Source: CAZADH01 sp964483805
GTDB lineage: Bacteria; Muiribacteriota; Ozemobacteria; Ozemobacterales; Ozemobacteraceae
DNA: 13,570 bases
Direction: 5' to 3'
NCBI GenBank assembly: GCA_964483805.1
Contig: CAZADH010000161.1
Span: 1 to 13,570 of the forward strand
In this document: positions 6,379 through 12,687 of the stretch, piece after piece
Position numbering within the stretch: the stretch's first letter is position 1
Layout of the letters: every line of letters begins with the position of its first letter
The notes under the pieces: generated by a model
What the model saw: the letters and a program-made list of their open reading frames with translations, nothing else
The model's database searches: none
What the model was told of the DNA's origin: nothing
Made by a program: the position numbers and the translations under genes

Positions 6379-6408
6379 TTGACGGTATTACATGAGCACT
6401 GGTAACAT
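6379..6408 (+). promoter_or_regulatory. Rightward early promoter (PR-like)
   Basis: TTGACG (6379-6384) and TAACAT (6403-6408) with an 18-bp spacer point into the early genes. Operator 2 fills the spacer, so bound repressor would exclude RNA polymerase. A leftward -10, TAATAC (complement of 6384-6389), overlaps the same stretch and may drive the repressor operon. Confidence 0.6.
6388..6405. promoter_or_regulatory. Repressor operator 2
   Basis: TTACATGAGCACTGGTAA, again TTAC-N10-GTAA and nearly the reverse complement of operator 1. It occupies the spacer of the rightward promoter. Confidence 0.65.
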
Positions 6409-6449
6409 AGAGCCAAGAACGAACGCCGGACGGAAAAACCGCCCGACAC

Positions 6450-6478
6450 GTAACAGAAGCCTCACATCTTCATGTTAC
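6450..6478. promoter_or_regulatory. Possible auxiliary operator half-sites
   Basis: GTAACA (6450-6455) and TGTTAC (6473-6478) are inverted half-sites with the same core as the operators but a 17-bp gap. They lie in the early leader. They may be a weaker third operator or chance. Confidence 0.35.
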
Positions 6479-6587
6479 ACCCGCGTCACAGCATGTCAAA
6501 CGGGAATCCTCCGGCGATCGTTCTGAGCCTTGATGCCGAAGGCAGTGAAATCGGACTTCAGGGCCTCTGGAAACCGGGGCCTGCGTC

Positions 6588-6636
6588 ATCGGGAGTGGTT
6601 TGGGGGCGGCATCCCCTCGACCGCTCCCGATTTTCA
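6588..6636 (+). terminator. Terminator-like hairpin in the early leader
   Basis: ATCGGGAGTGG (6588-6598) pairs with CCGCTCCCGAT (6621-6631), an 11-bp stem with one G-U pair. An inner GGGG/CCCC stem sits within the loop and a T-rich tail, TTTTCATT, begins at the end of the stem. It lies between the rightward promoter and the first early gene in a leader of about 270 nt that holds no convincing gene. It could attenuate early transcription. Confidence 0.55.
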
Positions 6637-6688
6637 TTCTCGGTGGTCTGGTTATCGCAACCGGCCACCGGCTGTAGAGGAGGGATAC

Positions 6689-6955
6689 GTGAAACAAATC
6701 ACCATGATGGCCCTGGAGGCAAAGGTTTGCCAGGCACTGCGCGATCTGAACGTCAACGTCACCGGCGTCCGAGTCGAGTCGATCCACTTCGGCAAGGAGT
6801 CAGTCGCGTTCATGGCCGTAGCGGTCCGCGGTCACGACAAGAAAGTTCAACCCGCCAGCAAACCGGTGAATCCGGCCAAGGTCTCCTCCGAGAAGACGAC
6901 GGCCGCGAAGCGCGATCGCAACGGTCGCTTCACCTCGGCCCGCAAACATCGCTGA
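6689..6955 (+). CDS. Small basic early protein, unknown function
   Basis: First gene rightward of the repressor. An 88-aa product from GTG 6689, chosen because GGAGGG (6679-6684) sits 4 nt upstream. The frame is open further back, but that stretch contains the leader hairpin and has no ribosome site. The N-terminal half alternates helix and strand (ALEAKVCQALRDLNVNVTGVRVESIHF). The C-terminal half is lysine- and arginine-rich and ends RDRNGRFTSARKHR, which suggests nucleic-acid binding. It holds the position of cro in lambda-like layouts, but no helix-turn-helix is evident. I do not recognise the family. Confidence 0.6.
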   Translation: MKQITMMALEAKVCQALRDLNVNVTGVRVESIHFGKESVAFMAVAVRGHDKKVQPASKPVNPAKVSSEKTTAAKRDRNGRFTSARKHR

Positions 6956-6979
6956 CGTCAGACGTTTTTGGAGGTTGCC

Positions 6980-7291
6980 ATGCCAGCACCGAACGGTTTT
7001 GAAGCCTTGATCGCCGTGATCGCGAAGCCGATCGCCGAGGCCGTTCTCGAGGAGCTGCGCCCGCAGCTCGAGGATATCGTTCGCGGCCAGGTCCGAACCC
7101 AGCAGATCGTCGAGGACCGGTTGATCCGGTTGCCTGATGTGCTCGAGGTCGTGGGCGTGAAGGCCACGGCGTGGTTCGCCGGAGTGAAAGAGGGTCGCTA
7201 CCCGAAGCCGGTCAAGCTGGGTCGCGCGTCGGCCTGGCGACTGTCCGAGATCCGCGCCCTGATGGGCATCAAACCCAAGGAGGCGGCATGA
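6980..7291 (+). CDS. AlpA-like helix-turn-helix regulator or excisionase
   Basis: A 103-aa protein with the AlpA/MerR-type winged helix-turn-helix at about 47-95: RLIRLPDVLEVVGV, then WFAGVKEGRYPKPVKLG, then SAWRLSEI. This is the hallmark of AlpA-family regulators, which control P4-type integrases, and of small excisionases. A helical N-terminal extension (about 8-45) may mediate oligomerisation. ATG 6980 is set by GGAGG (6970-6974) with a 5-nt spacer. Pairing with the P4-type integrase at the left end suggests a role in excision or in turning on int. Its stop overlaps the next ATG as ATGA. Confidence 0.82.
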   Translation: MPAPNGFEALIAVIAKPIAEAVLEELRPQLEDIVRGQVRTQQIVEDRLIRLPDVLEVVGVKATAWFAGVKEGRYPKPVKLGRASAWRLSEIRALMGIKPKEAA

Positions 7292-7350
7292 ACGACCTCA
7301 GCGTCTTGCATGTCCGATTTGGCCGAAGCCACGAACTGAGGCCGCCGTAA
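7288..7350 (+). CDS. Possible 20-residue peptide
   Basis: ATG 7288 overlaps the AlpA-like stop (ATGA) and has GGAGG about 5 nt upstream (7279-7283), so initiation is likely. The peptide MNDLSVLHVRFGRSHELRPP is short and resembles nothing I know. It may be a coupled leader or a broken gene: the next 133 bases hold no well-supported gene, only the dyad CATACG-A-CGTATG (7358-7370) and a weak 45-codon frame without a ribosome site (7368-7505). Confidence 0.3.
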   Translation: MNDLSVLHVRFGRSHELRPP

Positions 7351-7483
7351 CGAAGTGCATACGACGTATGACGATCGTTTCCCGGTTGAGAATCAAGGGT
7401 GTCGGCCGCGAGGCCGCAAGTGTCTGGAAGCGCCGAAAGCCGACCGGCCGGCACCCTCAAACATCGCGCAGGAGGCCGAGAAC

Positions 7484-7678
7484 ATGGGGATCAAGCAGTG
7501 CATGAAGTGCGAATGGCGGCGTGGCCGGATGAACAAGACCCCGGGCAAGACGATCCCGGGCGGAACCGGCAAGTGCATCCGACCCGAGGGCCCGTGCGAG
7601 GCCTACATCCCGGCCGGCAACATCGGCGAGATCGCCGAAAAGGGCGAACGCCCCGCGGTCATCACCCCGAAAGCGTGA
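7484..7678 (+). CDS. Small four-cysteine protein, probably zinc-binding
   Basis: A 64-aa product. Cys6 and Cys9 (CMKC) with Cys31 and Cys38 (CIRPEGPC) form a CxxC...Cx6C set that could hold one zinc ion. A basic, glycine-rich loop lies between them. ATG 7484 follows GGAGG (7471-7475) with an 8-nt spacer; the frame is open upstream without another ribosome site. The stop overlaps the next start as TGATG, placing it in the early operon. It is typical in size of phage early proteins that bind host targets or nucleic acid. The family is not recognised. Confidence 0.6.
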   Translation: MGIKQCMKCEWRRGRMNKTPGKTIPGGTGKCIRPEGPCEAYIPAGNIGEIAEKGERPAVITPKA

Positions 7679-7926
7679 TGGATTCGAACATGAAAGAGTT
7701 CATCGGGTCGCTGTCGATCGTGGTCGCGTGCATGCGCGTGGCGATCGATGCCCTCGATGCGAACAACATCCACCAGGCGCATCGCGCCGTTCAGGTCGCC
7801 GAGCAATCGGCCCAGACGGCTCTGATTACGCTGGCGCATTCTTCGCCGGCCAACACACCCGAGGAGGGGGTCATCAATGGCTCAGCTGCCGAAGCCCGGT
7901 TCGGCGCGTCAGGGCCGTGCTGTGCC
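7678..7926 (+). CDS. Small helical protein, 3' end lost in the assembly gap
   Basis: ATG 7678 overlaps the previous stop (TGATG), which favours coupled translation; no independent ribosome site is seen. ATG 7690 is a possible alternative start. At least 83 residues, mostly helical to about residue 55 (FIGSLSIVVACMRVAIDALDANN, then HRAVQVAEQSAQTALITLA). No stop appears before the N run at 7927, so the frame runs at least 50 bases into the SSB-like gene. The true end cannot be read. The helical pattern resembles small phage early proteins, but no family is recognised. Confidence 0.5.
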
Positions 7927-8452
7927 NNNNNNNNNNNNNNNNNNGCTGGCGACCCTGATCGATATCAAAGCTCAGTTCAAGGTCACCCGCAAGAAGTTCA
8001 ACAGCCCGACCGAGACCGAGATCGTTGACCTGACCTGTTTCCTGTTCGGGTTCCGCGATCAGGGTGGCAACGCTCACCGGGTCGCCACCCGGCAGCTGCT
8101 CATCAGCGGTCACGAGAAGTCGGGTCTTTACAAGATGCTGACCAGCATGCTCGGCCGCCCGCCGCAGTATGGCTGGGATTACATGGAACTGAAGGGCCGC
8201 CAGTACATCCTGAACCTCGTCCACAAGGCCAGTCGTGATGGTTCGTTCACGTTCTGCGAGATCGCCGGGATCATGCCCGCTCCCGCAGGGGGCGCGATCC
8301 ACCCGCCGGCCGCTCCTGTCGCGGCACCGGCACCCGTTGCCCCGCAACCGATTCCGGTCGCTCAGCCGACACCGCAGGCGGCTCCCCCCCAGGCCGGCGC
8401 TCCGATGACTGATGGCGTGCCGAACTGGATGACCGACGAGGTGCCGTTCTGA
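7877..8452 (+). CDS. Phage single-stranded-DNA-binding-like protein
   Basis: About 191 aa, with 18 N after residue 16. The core (about 25-132) is a beta-rich domain (LIDIKAQFKVTRKKF, IVDLTCFLFGFRDQ, QYILNLVHKAS). A flexible Pro/Ala/Gln linker follows, then a short tail ending TDEVPF. An acidic tail ending in Pro-Phe after a disordered linker is the signature of SSB proteins, which use it to recruit polymerase, primase and nucleases. The gene opens a replication module, which agrees. ATG 7877 follows a strong GAGGAGGGGG. It is not an obvious member of the bacterial SSB OB-fold family, so it is called SSB-like. Its stop is 1 base before the nuclease start. Confidence 0.65.
   Translation: MAQLPKPGSARQGRAVXXXXXXXLATLIDIKAQFKVTRKKFNSPTETEIVDLTCFLFGFRDQGGNAHRVATRQLLISGHEKSGLYKMLTSMLGRPPQYGWDYMELKGRQYILNLVHKASRDGSFTFCEIAGIMPAPAGGAIHPPAAPVAAPAPVAPQPIPVAQPTPQAAPPQAGAPMTDGVPNWMTDEVPF
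7927..7944. other. Assembly gap (18 N)
   Basis: It lies inside the SSB-like gene and the overlapping upstream frame. Unlike the first gap, the flanks show no shared overlap. The 18-base length keeps the SSB-like frame open from ATG 7877 to the stop at 8452, but the true length is unknown. Confidence 0.8.
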
Positions 8453-8453
8453 C

Positions 8454-9281
8454 ATGGCAGTCCTGACAAACCCACAGAAGAACTCGGCACACTGGTATAC
8501 CCGGGACGGCAAACCGCGGCACACCATGCCACGGGCCAACGACGAGGGCGATCGGCCCACGACTTTGCGAGACGCCCGAACTCAAGCCCTGCTGCCGTCC
8601 GTGACCGGCATCCTGTCGGTGATCGACAAGCCCCAGCTCGAGCGCTGGAAGTTGCGCCGAGTGGCGCTGGCCGCCCCAGGCGTTAACCGCGGGGTCGGTG
8701 AACCCGACGATGGGTGGGCCGATCGTGTGATCGAGGCCGCAATGGCCCCGGTTGGTGAAGCCGCATCGTTGGGGAGCAGCATCCACAAGGCTCTCGACAA
8801 CGCTCTGGCCGGCTCCGCGCATGACCCAGCGTTGTCGGTCTACGTGAAGCCGGTGATCGAATGGGTCGCCAGCGTGGCGATCGTCGTCGTCGAGACTGAA
8901 GCGGTACTGACCAACGTGACCGACGGTTACGCCGGCTCGACCGATCTGCTGTTCCGCTGGGGTCGCAACGCCGACCGCGTCGGGGCGCTCGACTACAAGA
9001 CCCGCAAGACCGTCCCCGACAAACCAGTCGAGGCGTATGACACCGAGGCCATGCAGCTGGTGGCGTATTGCCGCGCCAAGTGGCCCAACGTCAGCCCGGC
9101 AGACATGCTCGTGGCGAACGTGATCATCAGCACGACCGAACCCGGTCGCGTGGAGGTGGTTAAGCATGACCCGGCCAAACTCACATCGGCATGGAATGCC
9201 TTCCTCGGAGCCTGTGCCCTGTGGCGATACCTCAAGGGATACGACCCCCGAACCGCAAGCCATGAGGCTAAGCATGCGTGA
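8454..9281 (+). CDS. RecB/Cas4-like PD-(D/E)XK exonuclease
   Basis: A 275-aa nuclease. The active-site series is present in order: His111 (SSIHKALD), Asp164 (GSTDLLF), Asp180-x-Lys182 (ALDYKTRK) and the QxxxY helix Gln201-Tyr205 (QLVAY). This is the arrangement of the RecB/Cas4 branch of PD-(D/E)XK nucleases, in which divalent metal supports DNA hydrolysis. No Cas4-type iron-sulfur cysteines are seen. Phage members of this type work in recombination, end processing or host DNA breakdown. It lies between the SSB-like gene and the polymerase: it starts 1 base after the former's stop, and its own stop overlaps the polymerase GTG. Confidence 0.85.
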   Translation: MAVLTNPQKNSAHWYTRDGKPRHTMPRANDEGDRPTTLRDARTQALLPSVTGILSVIDKPQLERWKLRRVALAAPGVNRGVGEPDDGWADRVIEAAMAPVGEAASLGSSIHKALDNALAGSAHDPALSVYVKPVIEWVASVAIVVVETEAVLTNVTDGYAGSTDLLFRWGRNADRVGALDYKTRKTVPDKPVEAYDTEAMQLVAYCRAKWPNVSPADMLVANVIISTTEPGRVEVVKHDPAKLTSAWNAFLGACALWRYLKGYDPRTASHEAKHA

Positions 9282-11104
9282 GCAGCTCCTTGCCCTGGCC
9301 GACGACGGTGTTGACGAAGCCCGAAGAGATCTCTTCGTGGAGTTCGGCTAGTGATCTCGTTTCGGTAGACTTCGAAACGTTCTACACCGACAAGGTCAGC
9401 GTGAAGCGGCTCGGGTTCTGGGCCTACACACATCACCCGGAGTTCGCGGCCGAACTGGTGAGCGTGTGTGACGGACCGACGGCGATCGTCTGCAAACCGA
9501 GCGACTTCCCGTGGCACAAGATCGCGGGCCGGCAATGGGTGTCGCATGTTCGTGAATTTGACGCCCACGTGTTCGAGAAGATGGTCGAGGACGGCCAGGT
9601 CGGTGCGGAGCATCGCCCATCGATGTGGTGGTGTTCCGCATCGGCCTCGGCGTTCCTGCAGCTGCCCCGCGATCTGGCCGGCGCGGTGAATGCGGTGTTC
9701 AACATCACGCTCGACAAGGGTGTCCGGTCGCGTCAGTCCGGCAAGCACTGGGATTCCGGACTGTTCGGGCTCGATCCCGAGGTGATCCAGTATGCCGCCC
9801 TGGACGCTATCGCCTGTCGGGCATTGTGGTTGGCGATCGAGAAGTATTGGCCGCGGCAGGAGCGGCAGTTGTTCGAGATCACGGCCCAGATCGGCCGTCG
9901 TGGCATCAACGTCGAGTGGGCGTACGTCGAGGCGTCGATCGTGCAGCTGACGGCAGTCATCGAGTCATGCAAGGCGATGTTGCCGTGGGAGCCGGCCGGG
10001 TCGGTGCCGAAGTTCCGGGCGTGGTGCGTGTCCGAAGGTTTCGAGGTTCCAGAGTCAACCGCGGATGCGTCGGTCGAGTTCGACGAGTGGCTTGACCGCA
10101 ATCTGCAGTCGCAGGCGGCCACCCACATCCGCACGATGCAGCGACTGCGGTCGGCGAATCGCATGGTCAAGGTCATGCAGTCGATGAAGGCCCGACGTCG
10201 GCCGGATGGCCGCATGGCGTTCTCGGTCAAGTATTTCGGGGCGAACACCGGCCGATGGTCGGCTGAAAACGGGCTGAACCTGCAGAACCAGAACCGCAAG
10301 CCGGTCGAGGGAGTAGATCAACGCCGGTCACTGATTCCGGCACCGGGCCACACGTTCGTGATCGTCGACTACGCCCAGATCGAGAGCCGGGTGTTGCTCT
10401 GGATCGTCGGCGACGAGGCGACCCTCGAGCTGATCAGGCCCGGCAAGATCGATCTCTACGAAGCACACGCGCGGGCGACCATGGGCTACAACGACGAGCG
10501 CCCGCTCAAGAAGGTTGACCCGGGCATGCGGCAGTTGGCGAAGGCCAGGGTGTTGGGTCTCGGGTTTGGCTGCGGTGCTGAGAAGTTCGCGGCGGTGGCC
10601 AAGGTCATGGCCGACCTGGATCTGACGCCCGAGGAGTGCAAGAAGACGGTCGACGAGTATCGGGCATCGAACCCGAAGGTGGTCCGGTTGTGGGCCCGGC
10701 TCGATGCCGAGCTGAAGAGTCATGCCGGCGGCAAGTGGTGTCTGCCGCTGCCGGCCACGTCGTTCGATCCGAAGATGGGCCGGTATCTGATCTACCGCAA
10801 CATCCGCAGCAGCGGTGAGTGCACCATCGGCGGACAACGTAAATACACCTACGGCGGCAAGGTCTGCGAAAACCTCGTGCAGGGTGCGGCCCGCGATCTG
10901 TTGGCGTCTGCGACGATCCGGTGCGTGCGTGCCGGGTTCATGCCGGTGCTGACCGTTCATGACGAGCTGGTGTTCGAGATCCCGACGGGCCAGGCCGAAC
11001 AGGCAAAGGCCGAGATCATCCGGATCATGGAAGAACCGCGGCCCTGGTTCGAGGGGTTGCCGCTCAAGGCCGAGGCCAGCATCAGCGACGTCTACTGCAA
11101 GTAA
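9278..11104 (+). CDS. Phage family A DNA polymerase with 3'-5' exonuclease
   Basis: A 608-aa replicative polymerase of the Pol I family without the 5' nuclease domain, as usual in phages. The proofreading domain shows Exo I Asp31-x-Glu33 (VDFETF), a likely Exo II in REFDAHVF, and Exo III YAALDAIA. Polymerase motif A is VDYAQIESR with Asp364. Motif B is Arg418-x3-Lys422 running to Phe430-Gly. Motif C is VHDELVF with His561-Asp562-Glu563. All catalytic residues are present. The residue corresponding to E. coli Phe762 is Leu426. The start is GTG 9278, overlapping the nuclease stop as GTGA. No in-frame ATG precedes the exonuclease motif, so the first 25 residues are somewhat uncertain. Confidence 0.94.
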   Translation: MSSSLPWPTTVLTKPEEISSWSSASDLVSVDFETFYTDKVSVKRLGFWAYTHHPEFAAELVSVCDGPTAIVCKPSDFPWHKIAGRQWVSHVREFDAHVFEKMVEDGQVGAEHRPSMWWCSASASAFLQLPRDLAGAVNAVFNITLDKGVRSRQSGKHWDSGLFGLDPEVIQYAALDAIACRALWLAIEKYWPRQERQLFEITAQIGRRGINVEWAYVEASIVQLTAVIESCKAMLPWEPAGSVPKFRAWCVSEGFEVPESTADASVEFDEWLDRNLQSQAATHIRTMQRLRSANRMVKVMQSMKARRRPDGRMAFSVKYFGANTGRWSAENGLNLQNQNRKPVEGVDQRRSLIPAPGHTFVIVDYAQIESRVLLWIVGDEATLELIRPGKIDLYEAHARATMGYNDERPLKKVDPGMRQLAKARVLGLGFGCGAEKFAAVAKVMADLDLTPEECKKTVDEYRASNPKVVRLWARLDAELKSHAGGKWCLPLPATSFDPKMGRYLIYRNIRSSGECTIGGQRKYTYGGKVCENLVQGAARDLLASATIRCVRAGFMPVLTVHDELVFEIPTGQAEQAKAEIIRIMEEPRPWFEGLPLKAEASISDVYCK

Positions 11105-11142
11105 TTCGTAAATACAAAGCATTCGTGCTGAAAGGGAGAACC

Positions 11143-11814
11143 ATGAAGAGCAGGAAGGGTTACGAGAAACATGTGGAGTATGCGCCGGAGTTGTTCACAC
11201 CGGGTCGAGGCAAGCCGGACGTCTGGCGTGTGCGTGTGGTCGGGGCGGGATTCTTCCCGATCAGCCCGTACGCGACCAAGGAGGAGGCCCAGGCCAAGTG
11301 CGACATCTTGAACGCGAACCCGCCGAAGGCCGAGAAGGACAAGCCGGCACCGGTGAATGTGTCGCGCAAGACCTCGCGACGTCTGCGGGTTGATTTCACT
11401 CCTGACGAACTGTCGGCCCGCGCCAACGAGCTGGCGATGGAACTCAAGACGCTGGGCGAGATCGACGCCGACAAGAAGAGCGCGATGGCCGAGTTCGGGG
11501 CCCGCAGCAAGGAACACAAGGCCCGGGTCGAGCGCCTGACGAACGAGATCGCCTCGAAGCACGTGATGGAAGACATCGACTGCGAGGAATACATGAACCA
11601 TCCGCGCGAGGGGATGAAGCAGATGGTGCGGCTCGACACGATGGAAGTCGTCGACACGCGGCCGATGCTGCCATCCGACTACCAGCTGACGCTGGCGGAT
11701 ATCTGCAACGACAACGACGGCAAGACCCCGTCGGAGAAATCCGTCACCGAGGCCCCGCCCGAGAACCCGGATGAAGCCGACGTCGAGCACGGCGACGGGA
11801 CCGACCAGGAGTAA
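11143..11814 (+). CDS. Phage protein with coiled coil and acidic tail, unknown function
   Basis: A 223-aa protein encoded between the polymerase and the primase. The N-terminal 60 residues look like a small alpha/beta unit (VWRVRVVGAGFFPISPYATKEEAQ). A charged helical hairpin, probably a coiled coil, follows (about 85-145, TPDELSARANELAMELK...ARVERLTNEIASK). Next comes DIDCEEYMNHPREGMKQMVRLDTMEVVDTRPM, and a disordered acidic end (PPENPDEADVEHGDGTDQE). The RVDFT...VRLDTMEVVDTRPM arrangement resembles a small domain I have seen in other phage early regions, without known function. ATG 11143 follows AAAGGGAG. The acidic tail could mimic DNA or dock to replication proteins; that is inference. 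Confidence 0.7.
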   Translation: MKSRKGYEKHVEYAPELFTPGRGKPDVWRVRVVGAGFFPISPYATKEEAQAKCDILNANPPKAEKDKPAPVNVSRKTSRRLRVDFTPDELSARANELAMELKTLGEIDADKKSAMAEFGARSKEHKARVERLTNEIASKHVMEDIDCEEYMNHPREGMKQMVRLDTMEVVDTRPMLPSDYQLTLADICNDNDGKTPSEKSVTEAPPENPDEADVEHGDGTDQE

Positions 11815-11823
11815 CCGCGACCA

Positions 11824-12687
11824 ATGGCGATGCTTCTGCCGTTTTCGGGGGATGAGTGGCGCGTGGTCACCGAGCCACCCGGTGCGGGTTCAACGCATCG
11901 GTGGCTGGCGGCCGCGGCCTATCGGCTGGGCAAGGTCATGGCCCCGGCCGGCGTCCACGAATACTTGCGGCACCTGTGCAACACGTTCGTCAGCCATCGG
12001 ACGGTGAGCGACACTGAGATTGACGAGGCGATCGACTTCGCGCTCGACATGCAGCACGAGGGGCGCAAGTCAGCGGTCGGATTGCGGTGGCCGGCTCCCA
12101 ACAAAGAAGCGATTGCGTCGGCTGTGGCCACGAGGCCGTTGTTCGGTCTGTCTGGCACCGGGATGTTCACGAACCAGGTGCTGCCGTGGCTGTTCGAAGA
12201 GCGTGACCTCGTGTGTTGGGGCCCCGACAAGTTCGTGGCGCATGTCGGGCCGATCGAGGATGCGTGCGGGTTCGGGCAGGACATGCAGTTCATCGTGCCC
12301 AACCCGATGCGGTCGCAGCGTGCCGAGAACAAGCGCGGGTCTGAATCGATAAGGTGCCAGGCGAACGTGCGCGAGGTCCGGTTCGTGGTCGTCGAGTTCG
12401 ACCGTGAGCCTGATCGCGCCCGCCAGGTCGCCCTGCTCTCGACACTCGCCGAGCTGGCCCGGCTGGTTCTCGTCGTCGACTCGGGCGGCAAGAGTCTGCA
12501 CGGCTGGTTTGAGATGGCTGGCAAACCCCTCGCCGAGCGGGCGAAGTTCTTTGCCGCGGCGTGTCTGCTCGGCTGCGACCCGAGCCTGTGGAATCACTGC
12601 GCGTGGGTGCGCATGCCCGGTGGTCTGCGCAAGAAGGACACCGGGACCGTTCGGCAACAAATCCTTTTCTGGGGTGGACGCTCATGA
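11824..12687 (+). CDS. AEP-like primase
   Basis: A 287-aa protein with features of archaeo-eukaryotic-type primases. Hydrophobic strand VVVEFD (188-193) gives the acidic metal ligands Glu191 and Asp193. SGGKSLHGWF (220-229) carries the Ser-x-His element that binds nucleotide. WVRMPGG (261-267) precedes the last strand. The N-terminal 150 residues hold a helical region (EIDEAIDFALD) and a probable accessory domain. Proteins with this core are encoded beside RepA-type helicases in phages and integrated elements, as here: the stop overlaps the helicase ATG as ATGA. It should make primers for the family A polymerase. No zinc-finger or TOPRIM motif of DnaG type is seen. ATG 11824 has GGAG 12 nt upstream; ATG 11830 is possible. 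Confidence 0.72.
   Translation: MAMLLPFSGDEWRVVTEPPGAGSTHRWLAAAAYRLGKVMAPAGVHEYLRHLCNTFVSHRTVSDTEIDEAIDFALDMQHEGRKSAVGLRWPAPNKEAIASAVATRPLFGLSGTGMFTNQVLPWLFEERDLVCWGPDKFVAHVGPIEDACGFGQDMQFIVPNPMRSQRAENKRGSESIRCQANVREVRFVVVEFDREPDRARQVALLSTLAELARLVLVVDSGGKSLHGWFEMAGKPLAERAKFFAAACLLGCDPSLWNHCAWVRMPGGLRKKDTGTVRQQILFWGGRS

Noticed and set aside
6530..6688. Upstream extension of the 88-aa early gene to ATG 6530
   Set aside because: No ribosome site and a terminator-like hairpin lies inside; GTG 6689 has GGAGGG at good spacing.
6472..7002. A long open frame covering the early leader and the 88-aa gene
   Set aside because: No ribosome site; it overlaps the better supported GTG 6689 and AlpA-like genes in other frames and crosses the leader hairpin.
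7368..7505. A 45-codon basic frame before the four-cysteine gene
   Set aside because: No ribosome site and arginine-rich, low-information sequence; kept only as a remark.
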